Part shown: positions 53,173-61,320 of the stretch, piece by piece
How the letters are laid out: every line of letters starts with the position of its first letter
How positions within the stretch are numbered: position 1 is the first letter of the stretch
Source: Nitrobacter sp051535215
Lineage (GTDB): Bacteria; Pseudomonadota; Alphaproteobacteria; Rhizobiales; Xanthobacteraceae
DNA: 64,000 nt
Direction: 5' to 3'
Assembly (NCBI RefSeq): GCF_051535215.1
Contig: NZ_JBPPLY010000002.1
Span: forward strand, 310,001 to 374,000
Made by a program: the position numbers and the translations under genes
The notes under the pieces: model-generated
What the model saw: the letters and a program-made list of their open reading frames with translations, nothing else
Told to the model about the DNA's origin: nothing
Database searches by the model: none

Positions 53173-55080
53173 ATGACTCGGCATCCGAAGTTGACCTCGC
53201 GCAACGTCCTGATTGCGCTGCATGACCTCGTGATGGTCGTGGCGGCGCTGCTCGTGAGCTGTTACTTCCGTTTTGACGATCGTGAATTTGCCCTGCGCCT
53301 GCCGTTGCTCCTGAAGGCGCTGCCCTATTTCCTCGTCATCAGTCTCGTTGTCTTTTATGTCTTCAACCTGACGACGACGAAATGGCGGTTCATTTCTCTC
53401 GTGGACGCCCTCAATATCGTCAAGGCGTCATCGGTTCTGGGGTTCGTCGTTCTTGTCTTCGACTATGTCGTCGTCGCGCCCAATCTCTATGGCACGTTCT
53501 TTCTCGGAAAGAAGACGATCATACTGTACTGGCTGTTGCAGATATTCCTGCTCGCAGCGACGCGCTTTACCTATCGGTATTTCCGCTACAGGCGCACCCT
53601 TTTTCACGTCAAGGCCGACGACGCGACGCCGGCCATCGTGATCGGCCGTGCCGCGGATGCCGAAATTCTCTTGCGCTCGGTCGAGAGCGGCGCGGTCAAG
53701 CACTTGCGGCCGGTCGGCCTGTTGTCGCCGTCGGCGGCCGACATCGGTCAGACGATACGTGGGGTGCCGGTCCTTGGCGCAGTAGACAGGCTCGAAGACG
53801 TGATCACGGACTTTGCCGAGCGGCGCAGCGTGATCAAGCGCATTATCATGACGCCCTCGGCATTCGAACCCGAAGCTCAGCCCGAGGCCGTTCTCGCGCG
53901 GGGCCGCAAGCTGGGATTGAAGGTCAGCCGGTTGCCGTCGCTCGGCGAGGAGGGCGATATTCCGCGCCTGACGCCGGTTGCCGTCGAGGATCTCCTGCTT
54001 CGCCCGAGCCGGTCCATCGACTATGAGCGGCTCGGCGGGCTGATCAAGGACAAGTCGATCGTCGTGACCGGCGGCGGCGGATCGATCGGATCCGAAATCT
54101 GCAAACGCGTCGTGACGTTCGGCGCGAGCCGGCTGCTGATCATCGAGAATTCCGAACCTGCGCTCTACGCGATCATGGAGGAACTGGGGACGAGAACCCG
54201 GGCCGCTGTGGTGGAGGGCCGCATCGCTGATATTCGGGACCGCGAGCGGCTGATGCGCCTGATGAACGAATTCAGGCCCGATATCGTGTTCCATGCGGCG
54301 GCGCTCAAACACGTGCCTATTCTCGAGCGCGACTGGAGCGAGGGCGTCAAGACCAACATCTTCGGTTCGGTCAATGTCGCCGATGCGGCGCTGGCGGCGG
54401 GCGCCGAAGCCATGGTGATGATCTCGACCGACAAGGCGATCGAGCCGGTCTCGATGCTCGGACTGACCAAGCGTTTTGCCGAGATGTACTGTCAGGCCCT
54501 CGACCGCGAGTTGGCGCAGCGCACCGACGACAAGATTCCGATGCGGCTGATTTCGGTCCGCTTCGGCAACGTGCTGGCGTCGAACGGATCGGTGGTGCCG
54601 AAATTCAAGGCGCAGATCGAAGCGGGCGGTCCCGTGACCGTCACGCATCCGGACATGGTTCGCTATTTCATGACGATCCGCGAAGCCTGCGATCTCGTCA
54701 TCACCGCGGCGAGCCATGCGGCGATGCCGGAACGGCATGACGTATCGGTATATGTGCTGAATATGGGCCAGCCGGTGAAGATCGTCGATCTCGCCGAACG
54801 CATGATCAGCCTGTCCGGCCTGCAACCCCACCACGACATCGAAATCGTCTTTACCGGCGTGCGGCCGGGCGAGCGGTTGAATGAAATCCTGTTTGCGAGC
54901 GAGGAGCCGACGATCGAGATCGGCTTGCCGGGCATCTTGGCGGCGAAGCCGAACGAGCCGCCGATGGACATGCTGCACAAGTGGATCGCGGTTCTTGCGG
55001 AAGCCGTCGCCAATGAGGACAAGTCGAAGATCCGCTCGGTCTTGAAGGACGCGGTGCCGGAATTCGGGACCCATCCCTGA
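53173..55080 (+). CDS. Membrane nucleotide-sugar 4,6-dehydratase (WbpM/PglF/CapD family)
   Basis: 635 aa. About four N-terminal membrane helices (to about residue 135), a CoA-binding-like region, then an SDR domain. NAD loop TGGGGSIGSEICKR starts near residue 298; catalytic ISTDKAIEP is at 417-425. Family members convert UDP-GlcNAc to its 4-keto-6-deoxy derivative for O-antigen or glycan sugars such as QuiNAc. The YxxxK-like site reads SMLGLTK (Leu at the place of Met/Tyr in homologues I know). Start ATG 53173; a GTG at 53149 is an alternative. Confidence 0.9.
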   Translation: MTRHPKLTSRNVLIALHDLVMVVAALLVSCYFRFDDREFALRLPLLLKALPYFLVISLVVFYVFNLTTTKWRFISLVDALNIVKASSVLGFVVLVFDYVVVAPNLYGTFFLGKKTIILYWLLQIFLLAATRFTYRYFRYRRTLFHVKADDATPAIVIGRAADAEILLRSVESGAVKHLRPVGLLSPSAADIGQTIRGVPVLGAVDRLEDVITDFAERRSVIKRIIMTPSAFEPEAQPEAVLARGRKLGLKVSRLPSLGEEGDIPRLTPVAVEDLLLRPSRSIDYERLGGLIKDKSIVVTGGGGSIGSEICKRVVTFGASRLLIIENSEPALYAIMEELGTRTRAAVVEGRIADIRDRERLMRLMNEFRPDIVFHAAALKHVPILERDWSEGVKTNIFGSVNVADAALAAGAEAMVMISTDKAIEPVSMLGLTKRFAEMYCQALDRELAQRTDDKIPMRLISVRFGNVLASNGSVVPKFKAQIEAGGPVTVTHPDMVRYFMTIREACDLVITAASHAAMPERHDVSVYVLNMGQPVKIVDLAERMISLSGLQPHHDIEIVFTGVRPGERLNEILFASEEPTIEIGLPGILAAKPNEPPMDMLHKWIAVLAEAVANEDKSKIRSVLKDAVPEFGTHP

Positions 55081-55107
55081 CGGACCTCGCCCCGGCTGTC
55101 GGCGCGG

Positions 55108-56067
55108 TTATTCCGTAAGTTCGATTGAGGCCGGTTTTTTTTCGGCGCGCTCGACGCTGAAGATCCAGACGAGGCCCCCGAGCGCGCCGACGACAAAAAA
55201 CACCGCGCCGTACAGGAGCGAGACGTTGACGCCTTCGCTCGTGGCCAGTCCGGCGTAGCCGAAAATCAGCGCCATGGAAGCCTCGCGCACGCCCCAACCG
55301 GCGATCGAGATCGGCAGCATCGTAATCAGCATGACCGGAGGAATGAGCAGGAAGATCTCGCTGAAATGGATCGGCGCGGCGATCGCGCGCACGACACACC
55401 ATGCGATCACGATGGCCTGGACATGGATGAATAGCGACAGAAACGCGATCTTCAGCCCGCGCCCGCGACCGAAAATGGCATGGCCGGTGATGATCGAACA
55501 GGCGCGAAGATGGTTTATCGCCCTGATATTCCGGAGCCATGGCCAATGCAGTCTGCCGAGAAGCAGGAAGCTGCCGGCTGCGGCCAGCGCGGCGAAATCG
55601 ACCAATAGCAGCGCAAGCCGCCCCTGGGGATCGCCGATCAGCCGGTAACTCCATGGCAGACTGGCGACGATCAGCACGGCGAGCGCGATCAGGCCGATCG
55701 CGCGGTCGACGAAGATCGAATAGGCCGCTGCGCGCCAGCCCGCCGGGCCCTGTCCGACCAGCCAGAGCCGCATGGCGTCGCCGCCGATCGATGAAGGCAG
55801 CGTCTGGTTGAAGAACGAGCCGATCATGCAGTAGCGCACCGCCCGCGCGATCGTGAGCGGCGCGCCGCAGTCGGCGCTGATTTCCCGCCAGCGTAGCGCG
55901 CTGGTAATAACCTGCAGCAAGGTCACGGCGACGGCGAACGCGATCCATCCCGCGCCGGCAAAACCGAGACGCGAGACGAGGTCGGAGAAATCGACCTTGC
56001 GGAGAGCAAGGTAGAGCAGGGCAGCCGAGACCAGTATTTTTGCCGTTGAAAGCAGGATCTGGCGCAT
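55108..56067 (-). CDS. Flippase-like integral membrane protein (LPG synthase TM / UPF0104 family)
   Basis: 319 aa with about eight membrane segments (first ILLSTAKILVSAALLYLAL). The family pattern includes GSFFNQTLPSSIGGDAMRLWL, followed by AYSIFVDRAIGLIAL. The family (PF03706) includes the flippase part of lysylphosphatidylglycerol synthase and proteins linked to polysaccharide or lipid transport; no synthase domain is attached here. Placed head-to-head with the epimerase gene and tail-to-tail with the dehydratase, suggesting a role in envelope glycan biogenesis (inference). Confidence 0.85.
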   Translation of the reverse strand: MRQILLSTAKILVSAALLYLALRKVDFSDLVSRLGFAGAGWIAFAVAVTLLQVITSALRWREISADCGAPLTIARAVRYCMIGSFFNQTLPSSIGGDAMRLWLVGQGPAGWRAAAYSIFVDRAIGLIALAVLIVASLPWSYRLIGDPQGRLALLLVDFAALAAAGSFLLLGRLHWPWLRNIRAINHLRACSIITGHAIFGRGRGLKIAFLSLFIHVQAIVIAWCVVRAIAAPIHFSEIFLLIPPVMLITMLPISIAGWGVREASMALIFGYAGLATSEGVNVSLLYGAVFFVVGALGGLVWIFSVERAEKKPASIELTE

Positions 56068-56284
56068 TGCGCTTGTATGTGCCGGGATTAAGCTGGCTGC
56101 CGGTGACCTTCCGGACGATAGTCGATGGCCCTGTTGCCTTGGTATGGTTTTGGGGAGCGTCTGGCAATAGTCGCGCGATGGGCGTTTGCGATCCGCTTCG
56201 ACCCTCTGATCGCCGTTGGTAAAAAGACCGGCTACCCCATGTCGGGGCTGCGCACCGGCCCGGATACCCTGAGGAGGGAATGCT

Positions 56285-57307
56285 CTGAGGAGAGAAATAT
56301 CGGATCACCCGATACTGGTCACCGGCGCGGCGGGGTTCATCGGATTTCATGTCGTTGCCCGGCTCCTGGAGCAGGGGCACCGGGTTGTCGGAATCGACAA
56401 TCTCAACAGCTACTACGATCCCGCGCTCAAGGCGGCTCGGCTGGACATGCTGCGCAAGGATCCGCGGTTCCACTTCGTCAAGGCCGATCTAGCCGATCGC
56501 GCGATGACGGCCTCGCTGTTCGCCGAACATCGCCTTTCGGTCGTGCTCCATCTCGCGGCCCAGGCGGGCGTACGCTATTCGTTGCAAAATCCGGACGCCT
56601 ATGTCGATTCCAATCTCACGGCGTTCGCCAATGTCCTTGAAGGATGCCGGCACGGCGATTGCCCTCACTTGCTGTTTGCTTCGTCGTCCTCCGTTTACGG
56701 CGCGAACACGAAACTTCCGTTTTCCGTCCACGATAACGTCGACCACCCGGTCAGCCTGTACGCGGCGACGAAGAAATCCAACGAACTGATGGCGCATGCC
56801 TACAGCCATCTTTATCGCACGCCGATGACGGGACTGCGTTTCTTCACGGTGTATGGCCCGTGGTATCGGCCTGACATGGCGCTCTACAGGTTCGCTGACG
56901 CGATCGTCGGCGGACAGCCGATCAGGCTGTTCAATCACGGCAACATGCGGCGCGATTTCACCTATATCGACGACGTTGTTGAGGCCGTTATCCGCCTGAT
57001 CGATCATATTCCGAGTGGCGAAGCGAACGGCGCTCAGGATCCCGGGACGAGTTCAGCCCCCTGGCGAATCTACAACATCGGCAACAACAAGCCCGCGGAA
57101 TTGATGAACGTCGTCGCGCTCCTGGAGAAGGAATTCGGACGGACGGCACGAAAGGAGATGCTCCCGATGCAGCCCGGCGACGTGCAGGCGACATTCGCCG
57201 ATATCGACGATCTCGCGCGCGATATCGGTTTCCGTCCCTCGACCTCGCTTGAAGATGGCATCCATCGTTTTGCAACCTGGTATTCTCGCTATCATCGGGT
57301 CGGCTAA
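56285..57307 (+). CDS. UDP-glucuronate 4-epimerase; no canonical start codon
   Basis: About 340 aa extended SDR of the LspL/CapI type, making UDP-galacturonate. NAD loop PILVTGAAGFIGFHVVA, VLHLAAQAGVRYSLQNPDAY, catalytic SSSSVYG and SLYAATKKSNE, and FFTVYGPWYRPDMAL. The family N-terminus is in frame from about 56303, but after the in-frame stop at 56270-56272 the first ATG/GTG/TTG is ATG 56447, which would remove the NAD loop. A CTG at 56285, 6 nt after GAGGAGGGA (56271-56279), is the best start in frame. ATG 56280 leads only to M-L-stop; a single missing base there would restore it. Confidence 0.85.
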   Translation: MRREISDHPILVTGAAGFIGFHVVARLLEQGHRVVGIDNLNSYYDPALKAARLDMLRKDPRFHFVKADLADRAMTASLFAEHRLSVVLHLAAQAGVRYSLQNPDAYVDSNLTAFANVLEGCRHGDCPHLLFASSSSVYGANTKLPFSVHDNVDHPVSLYAATKKSNELMAHAYSHLYRTPMTGLRFFTVYGPWYRPDMALYRFADAIVGGQPIRLFNHGNMRRDFTYIDDVVEAVIRLIDHIPSGEANGAQDPGTSSAPWRIYNIGNNKPAELMNVVALLEKEFGRTARKEMLPMQPGDVQATFADIDDLARDIGFRPSTSLEDGIHRFATWYSRYHRVG

Positions 57308-57315
57308 CGGTTCGG

Positions 57316-57329
57316 TTCTGACATTTGCA
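57316..57329. repeat. Second copy of the 14-mer TTCTGACATTTGCA
   Basis: Exact match to the left arm of the inverted repeat at 50322-50372. As there, a copy of the longer dispersed repeat follows within about 100 bp (57389-57437), so both are probably parts of one larger intergenic element family. Confidence 0.5.
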
Positions 57330-57388
57330 TCTCGGCGCGCCGTGATCGGTTTCCGGTCGGGTCGGATCATGCTCCGGAAATCATGGCC

Positions 57389-57437
57389 TGGCCGCATTTT
57401 CTTGCGGCGAACCGGTATCCACGTCACCGGAAAATGC
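57389..57437 (-). repeat. Dispersed repeat, copy 3 (inverted, diverged)
   Basis: On the minus strand it reads GCATTTTCCGGTGACGTGG, then ATACCGGTTCGCCGCAAGAA, and aligns with the copies at 43970-44023 and 50429-50482. It ends just before the guanylyltransferase gene. Confidence 0.55.
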
Positions 57438-57471
57438 TCTAATGGACACATCAGAATGTGGAGATGGTTTT

Positions 57472-58884
57472 GTGAGTGAGCGCATCATCCCTTTGGTCAT
57501 GTGCGGCGGCGCGGGAACCAGGCTGTGGCCGGCCTCGCGGGAAGGCCGTCCGAAGCAGTTTCTACCGCTGTTCGGGTCGCGCTCGACGTTTCAGGATACG
57601 CTGAGGCGGGTTTCCGATCCGGCGCTGTTCGAGCGGCCGATCGTGATCACCAACGCCGCCTACCGTTTCATGGTGCTGGAACAACTCGCGGAAGTCGAGC
57701 TTGAGGCGGATATCCTGCTGGAGCCGGCGCGGCGCGATTCCGGACCGGCGATCGCTGCTGGCGCCGTTTTCGCGCAGGCGCGCGACAGTGACGCCGTCGT
57801 GCTCGCGCTCGCCGCGGATCATGTGGTGCGTGATACCGATGCGTTCGTCTCCGCATGCCGTCAGGGTCTGGCTGCCGCGAATGCCGGCCGCATCGTGACC
57901 TTCGGCGTTCGGCCGGAGCGGGCGGCGACCGAGTACGGCTATATCAGCCCGGGCGCGGTGATCGCGGGCGATGTGCGCGCGGTGACGACATTCGTCGAGA
58001 AGCCCGATCCTCAAACCGCCGCGGGCTATGTCGAGGCGGGGTATCTCTGGAACAGCGGCAACTTCATGTTCCGCGCCGCTGTGCTGCTCGATGAATATCG
58101 CAACGTCGATCCCGAGAGCGTTCGGTCGGTATCGGATGCTGTGGCCCATGCCGGCCGGGATCTCGGCTTCGTCACGCTCGACCCCGCCGCCTTCGCCAAG
58201 GCGCGGGCGATTTCCATCGACTACGCCGTGATGGAAAAGACCGAACGCGCCGCCGTGGTGCCGGTCGATTGCGGCTGGTCGGATGTCGGATCGTGGCACG
58301 CGGTGTGGGAGTTGTCGGACAAGGACAGTCAGGGCAATGCGGCGCAAGGGACCGCCGTGTTCGAGGACTCCCGTAACTGTAACATCTCGACCGACAGGGC
58401 GCTGGTCGCGCTTGAGGGCGTCGACGATCTCGTGGTGGTGGCGACGCAGGATGCCGTGCTGGTATCGCGCCAGAAGGATGCCAATGGGTTAAAGCGCCTG
58501 GTCGCGAAACTGAAAGCCGTCGCGCCCCAGGTCACCGAAGAGCATCTGCGTGTTCATCGGCCGTGGGGCGCCTATCAGTCGATCGACAGGGGCGAGCGCC
58601 ATCAGGTCAAGCACATTACCGTGAAGGCCGGTGAGCGGTTGTCGCTGCAAAAACATCATCATCGCTCGGAGCACTGGATCGTGGTCCGGGGCGCCGCGAA
58701 GGTCACGGTGGATGACCTCGTCAAGACCGTGCATGAGAACGAATCGATCTATATTCCGATCGGAGCCACCCACCGGCTGGAAAACCCCGGCAAGATTCCT
58801 CTGGAGCTGATCGAAGTGCAGACCGGCAGCTACCTTGGCGAGGACGACATCGTCCGGATCGAAGATGACTATCGTCGAAGCTGA
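57472..58884 (+). CDS. Mannose-1-phosphate guanylyltransferase / mannose-6-phosphate isomerase
   Basis: 470 aa bifunctional type II enzyme (ManC/XanB/AlgA family) making GDP-mannose. N-terminal nucleotidyltransferase domain with VMCGGAGTRLWPASREGRPKQF, FVEKPDPQTA and AVMEKTERAAVVPVDCGWSDVGSW; C-terminal cupin isomerase with RPWGAYQSID, VKHITVKAGERLSLQKHHHR and the ending NPGKIPLELIEVQTGSYLGEDDI. Start GTG 57472 is preceded by TGGAGA; an ATG at 57442 has no ribosome site and abuts the repeat at 57389-57437. Confidence 0.93.
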   Translation: MSERIIPLVMCGGAGTRLWPASREGRPKQFLPLFGSRSTFQDTLRRVSDPALFERPIVITNAAYRFMVLEQLAEVELEADILLEPARRDSGPAIAAGAVFAQARDSDAVVLALAADHVVRDTDAFVSACRQGLAAANAGRIVTFGVRPERAATEYGYISPGAVIAGDVRAVTTFVEKPDPQTAAGYVEAGYLWNSGNFMFRAAVLLDEYRNVDPESVRSVSDAVAHAGRDLGFVTLDPAAFAKARAISIDYAVMEKTERAAVVPVDCGWSDVGSWHAVWELSDKDSQGNAAQGTAVFEDSRNCNISTDRALVALEGVDDLVVVATQDAVLVSRQKDANGLKRLVAKLKAVAPQVTEEHLRVHRPWGAYQSIDRGERHQVKHITVKAGERLSLQKHHHRSEHWIVVRGAAKVTVDDLVKTVHENESIYIPIGATHRLENPGKIPLELIEVQTGSYLGEDDIVRIEDDYRRS

Positions 58885-59101
58885 GTTGCGGAGACGAATC
58901 AGCTATTCTGTGGAAACAATTGTATAGATATCCCTGTTCCCGGGACGCGGACGTCCTACAAGTTTAGGTATCATGTAATTCTTTGAATCAAAACGTGTTG
59001 GGATTGTTATTCCTCTAATCGCCACGTTCGTTATGGCGTGCTAGGGAGAGCGCACGATCAGGGTTCAGGGATGCCTGGACCGGTCGATTTCGAGGTACCT
59101 G
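58885..59101. other. AT-rich upstream region of the gnnA-like gene
   Basis: 217 bp noticeably richer in A+T than the coding DNA around it (for example AACAATTGTATAGATATCC near 58917). No ORF. CGCCA/TGGCG arms at 59020-59024 and 59034-59038 form a small palindrome. It most likely holds a promoter for the following two- or three-gene unit. Confidence 0.45.
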
Positions 59102-60112
59102 ATGAGTTTGAAGCCATCTGCATTGAAAACTGCAGGGTCGGAGCGTGTGCTGCGTGTCGGCGTGGTTGGCGCCGGTATCATGGGCAGCAATCACGGCCGT
59201 GTGCTGTCCGGTCTCGCCGGGGTCAGGCTTGCCGGCATCGTTGATCCCTTGCTCGCGCATCGCGCTCGCGCAACCGAGCTGATCGGTTGCCGGACATTCG
59301 GAACGTTCGACGAGCTGATGGCGGCCGGCGTCGACGCGGTCACGATCGCGGCGCCGACACACCTTCATTGCGAGTTGGCGCTGGCCTGCATCGAGCGCGG
59401 CGTTCACGTTCTGGTCGAGAAACCGATCGCCTCGACGGTAGAGGAAGGCTGCAAGATCGTTACCGCCGCTCAGCGCGCCGGTCTCACCTTGATGGTCGGC
59501 CATGTCGAGCGCTTCAATCCCGCGGTCGCCGCCATCAAGCAGGCGATCAAGGGCGAGGATATTCTATCGATTGCGATCACACGGGTTGGTCCGTTTCCGC
59601 CGCGCATGTCGAATGTCGGTGTCGTGATCGACCTTGCCGTGCATGACATCGATCTGATCCGCTGGTTTACCGAATCGGAAATCGTTGACGTGCAGCCCCA
59701 GCTTTCCAGCGCCGTCGCCGAGCGCGAGGATATCGCTCTGCTTCAGTTCCGAACCGCATCGGGCGTGCTCGCGCATATCAATACGAACTGGCTGACGCCG
59801 TTCAAGGCTCGCAGCGTCACGGTCGCCACTCGCGGCAAATACATCATGGGCGATCTGCTGACCCGCCAGGTCACCGAATGCTTCGGTTTCCAGCCGGACG
59901 GCAGCTATTCCATGCGTCACCTCCCGGTCGGCCATGACGAACCTTTGCGCGCCGAACTGATTGCGTTCGTCGAGGCGGTGCGCTCAGGAAAGCCTCCGGC
60001 GGTGAGCGGCGGCGAAGGTGTCGCCAGCCTCGAGATCGCGATCAAGTGCCTTGAAGCGCCGTCTTCCGTCGCGCCGCCGGTGCGGCCGGCTCCGCGCCGC
60101 GTGGTCGGCTGA
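59102..60112 (+). CDS. gnnA: Gfo/Idh/MocA oxidoreductase, probable UDP-GlcNAc 3-dehydrogenase (GnnA-like)
   Basis: 336 aa NAD-dependent sugar oxidoreductase. Rossmann loop VGVVGAGIMGSNHGRVL, catalytic-domain motif VLVEKPIAST (EKP) and VGHVERFNP typical of the WlbA/GnnA branch, and AVHDIDLIRWF. The gene is followed 17 bp later by a sugar aminotransferase, the GnnA-GnnB arrangement that makes UDP-2-acetamido-3-amino-glucose. Lipid A of Rhodopseudomonas and Bradyrhizobium contains 2,3-diaminoglucose, so this function fits; the symbol is tentative. Confidence 0.75.
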   Translation: MSLKPSALKTAGSERVLRVGVVGAGIMGSNHGRVLSGLAGVRLAGIVDPLLAHRARATELIGCRTFGTFDELMAAGVDAVTIAAPTHLHCELALACIERGVHVLVEKPIASTVEEGCKIVTAAQRAGLTLMVGHVERFNPAVAAIKQAIKGEDILSIAITRVGPFPPRMSNVGVVIDLAVHDIDLIRWFTESEIVDVQPQLSSAVAEREDIALLQFRTASGVLAHINTNWLTPFKARSVTVATRGKYIMGDLLTRQVTECFGFQPDGSYSMRHLPVGHDEPLRAELIAFVEAVRSGKPPAVSGGEGVASLEIAIKCLEAPSSVAPPVRPAPRRVVG

Positions 60113-60128
60113 TCGTCCAGAGGACTGA

Positions 60129-61277
60129 ATGCAGCAGCATATGCCTGCGAAGGCGATTCCATTCATTGATATCGTCGAACAGCGCCGCCGTCTCGGCAAA
60201 CGTATCGACGATGCGGTTGCGCGGGTGCTGACGCATTGCCAGTTCATCAACGGTCCCGAGGTCGCTCGCCTGGAATCCGATCTGGCCGCATTCAGCGGCG
60301 CGCAGCATGTGGTGGCCTGCGCCAGCGGCACCGACGCGCTGCTGATGGTGCTGCTGGCGAAAAACGTCGGCCCCGGCGATGCGGTGATCTGTCCGACGTT
60401 CACATTCTGCGCCACCGGCGAGGTCGTGGCGCTGCTCGGCGCGACGCCGGTGTTTGTCGATGTCGATGAAGCGACGTTCAATATCGACGTCGCTTCGCTG
60501 AAAAGCGGCATCGCGGTCGCCAAAAAGCAGGGCCTCCGGCCCAAGGCCGTCATTCCCGTCGACCTGTTCGGTCAGCCCGCCGATCACGATGCGGTCGCAG
60601 CCGTGGCGGCGACTGAGGGCATGTTCGTTCTCGATGACGCCGCGCAAGGTTTCGGCGCGACCTACAAGGGGAAACGGCTGGGTACGTTTGGACTTGCGAC
60701 CGCGACCAGTTTCTTCCCCGCCAAGCCGCTCGGCTGCTATGGCGACGGCGGCGCGATCTTCACCGACGATGACGAACTGGCGGACACGTTGCGCAGCGTG
60801 CGCGTGCACGGGCAGGGCTCCGATAGGTACGACAATGTGCGGCTGGGTCTGACCGGCCGCCTCGATACGATGCAGGCAGCGATCCTGATCGAGAAGCTTA
60901 AGGTATTTCCCGACGAGATCGCAGCGCGGGACGCGGCGGCGCGGCGTTACAACGAAGCTCTCGAGGACGTTGCGATCGTGCCTCGCGTGGCGCCGGATTG
61001 CACGTCGGTATGGGCGCAGTACACCATCCGGCTTCCGGGCGGAGACCGCGAGGCGCTGGCCTCCGCGCTGAAGGCGCAAGGCATTCCGACGGCGATCTAT
61101 TATCCGAAGTCGCTGCATCAGCAGACCGCGTACCGGAATTTCCCGGTCGCCGCCGCAGGTCTTGCCGTCAGCGAAAGGCTGTCGCGCGAGGTCATCAGCC
61201 TGCCGATGCATGCTTACCTCGATGAATTGACCCAGGAGCGGATCATCGAGGCTGTGCGCGCCGCGCTTGCGAACTGA
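60129..61277 (+). CDS. gnnB: DegT/DnrJ/EryC1 sugar aminotransferase, probable GnnB-like
   Basis: 382 aa PLP-dependent nucleotide-sugar aminotransferase. N-terminal IPFIDIVEQRRRLGKRIDDA, ACASGTDALLMVLLAKNVGPGD, PVDLFGQPADHDAV, and PLP lysine K199 in FFPAKPLGCYGDGGA. C-terminal SVWAQYTIRLPGGDREAL and IPTAIYYPKSLHQQTAY. It would transaminate the 3-keto sugar produced by the preceding oxidoreductase. The pair is also compatible with WlbA/WlbC-type pathways for diaminouronic acids, but no UDP-GlcNAc 6-dehydrogenase is nearby. Confidence 0.75.
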   Translation: MQQHMPAKAIPFIDIVEQRRRLGKRIDDAVARVLTHCQFINGPEVARLESDLAAFSGAQHVVACASGTDALLMVLLAKNVGPGDAVICPTFTFCATGEVVALLGATPVFVDVDEATFNIDVASLKSGIAVAKKQGLRPKAVIPVDLFGQPADHDAVAAVAATEGMFVLDDAAQGFGATYKGKRLGTFGLATATSFFPAKPLGCYGDGGAIFTDDDELADTLRSVRVHGQGSDRYDNVRLGLTGRLDTMQAAILIEKLKVFPDEIAARDAAARRYNEALEDVAIVPRVAPDCTSVWAQYTIRLPGGDREALASALKAQGIPTAIYYPKSLHQQTAYRNFPVAAAGLAVSERLSREVISLPMHAYLDELTQERIIEAVRAALAN

Positions 61278-61320
61278 TTTCGCCATTTTGCGCCGGGGGG
61301 CGATCCTGTAGAAACGCCGG

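Noticed and set aside
56125..56640. Frame of 171 codons overlapping the epimerase start
   Set aside because: It overlaps the conserved NAD-binding part of the epimerase in another frame and is not recognisable; the epimerase frame has clear family motifs.
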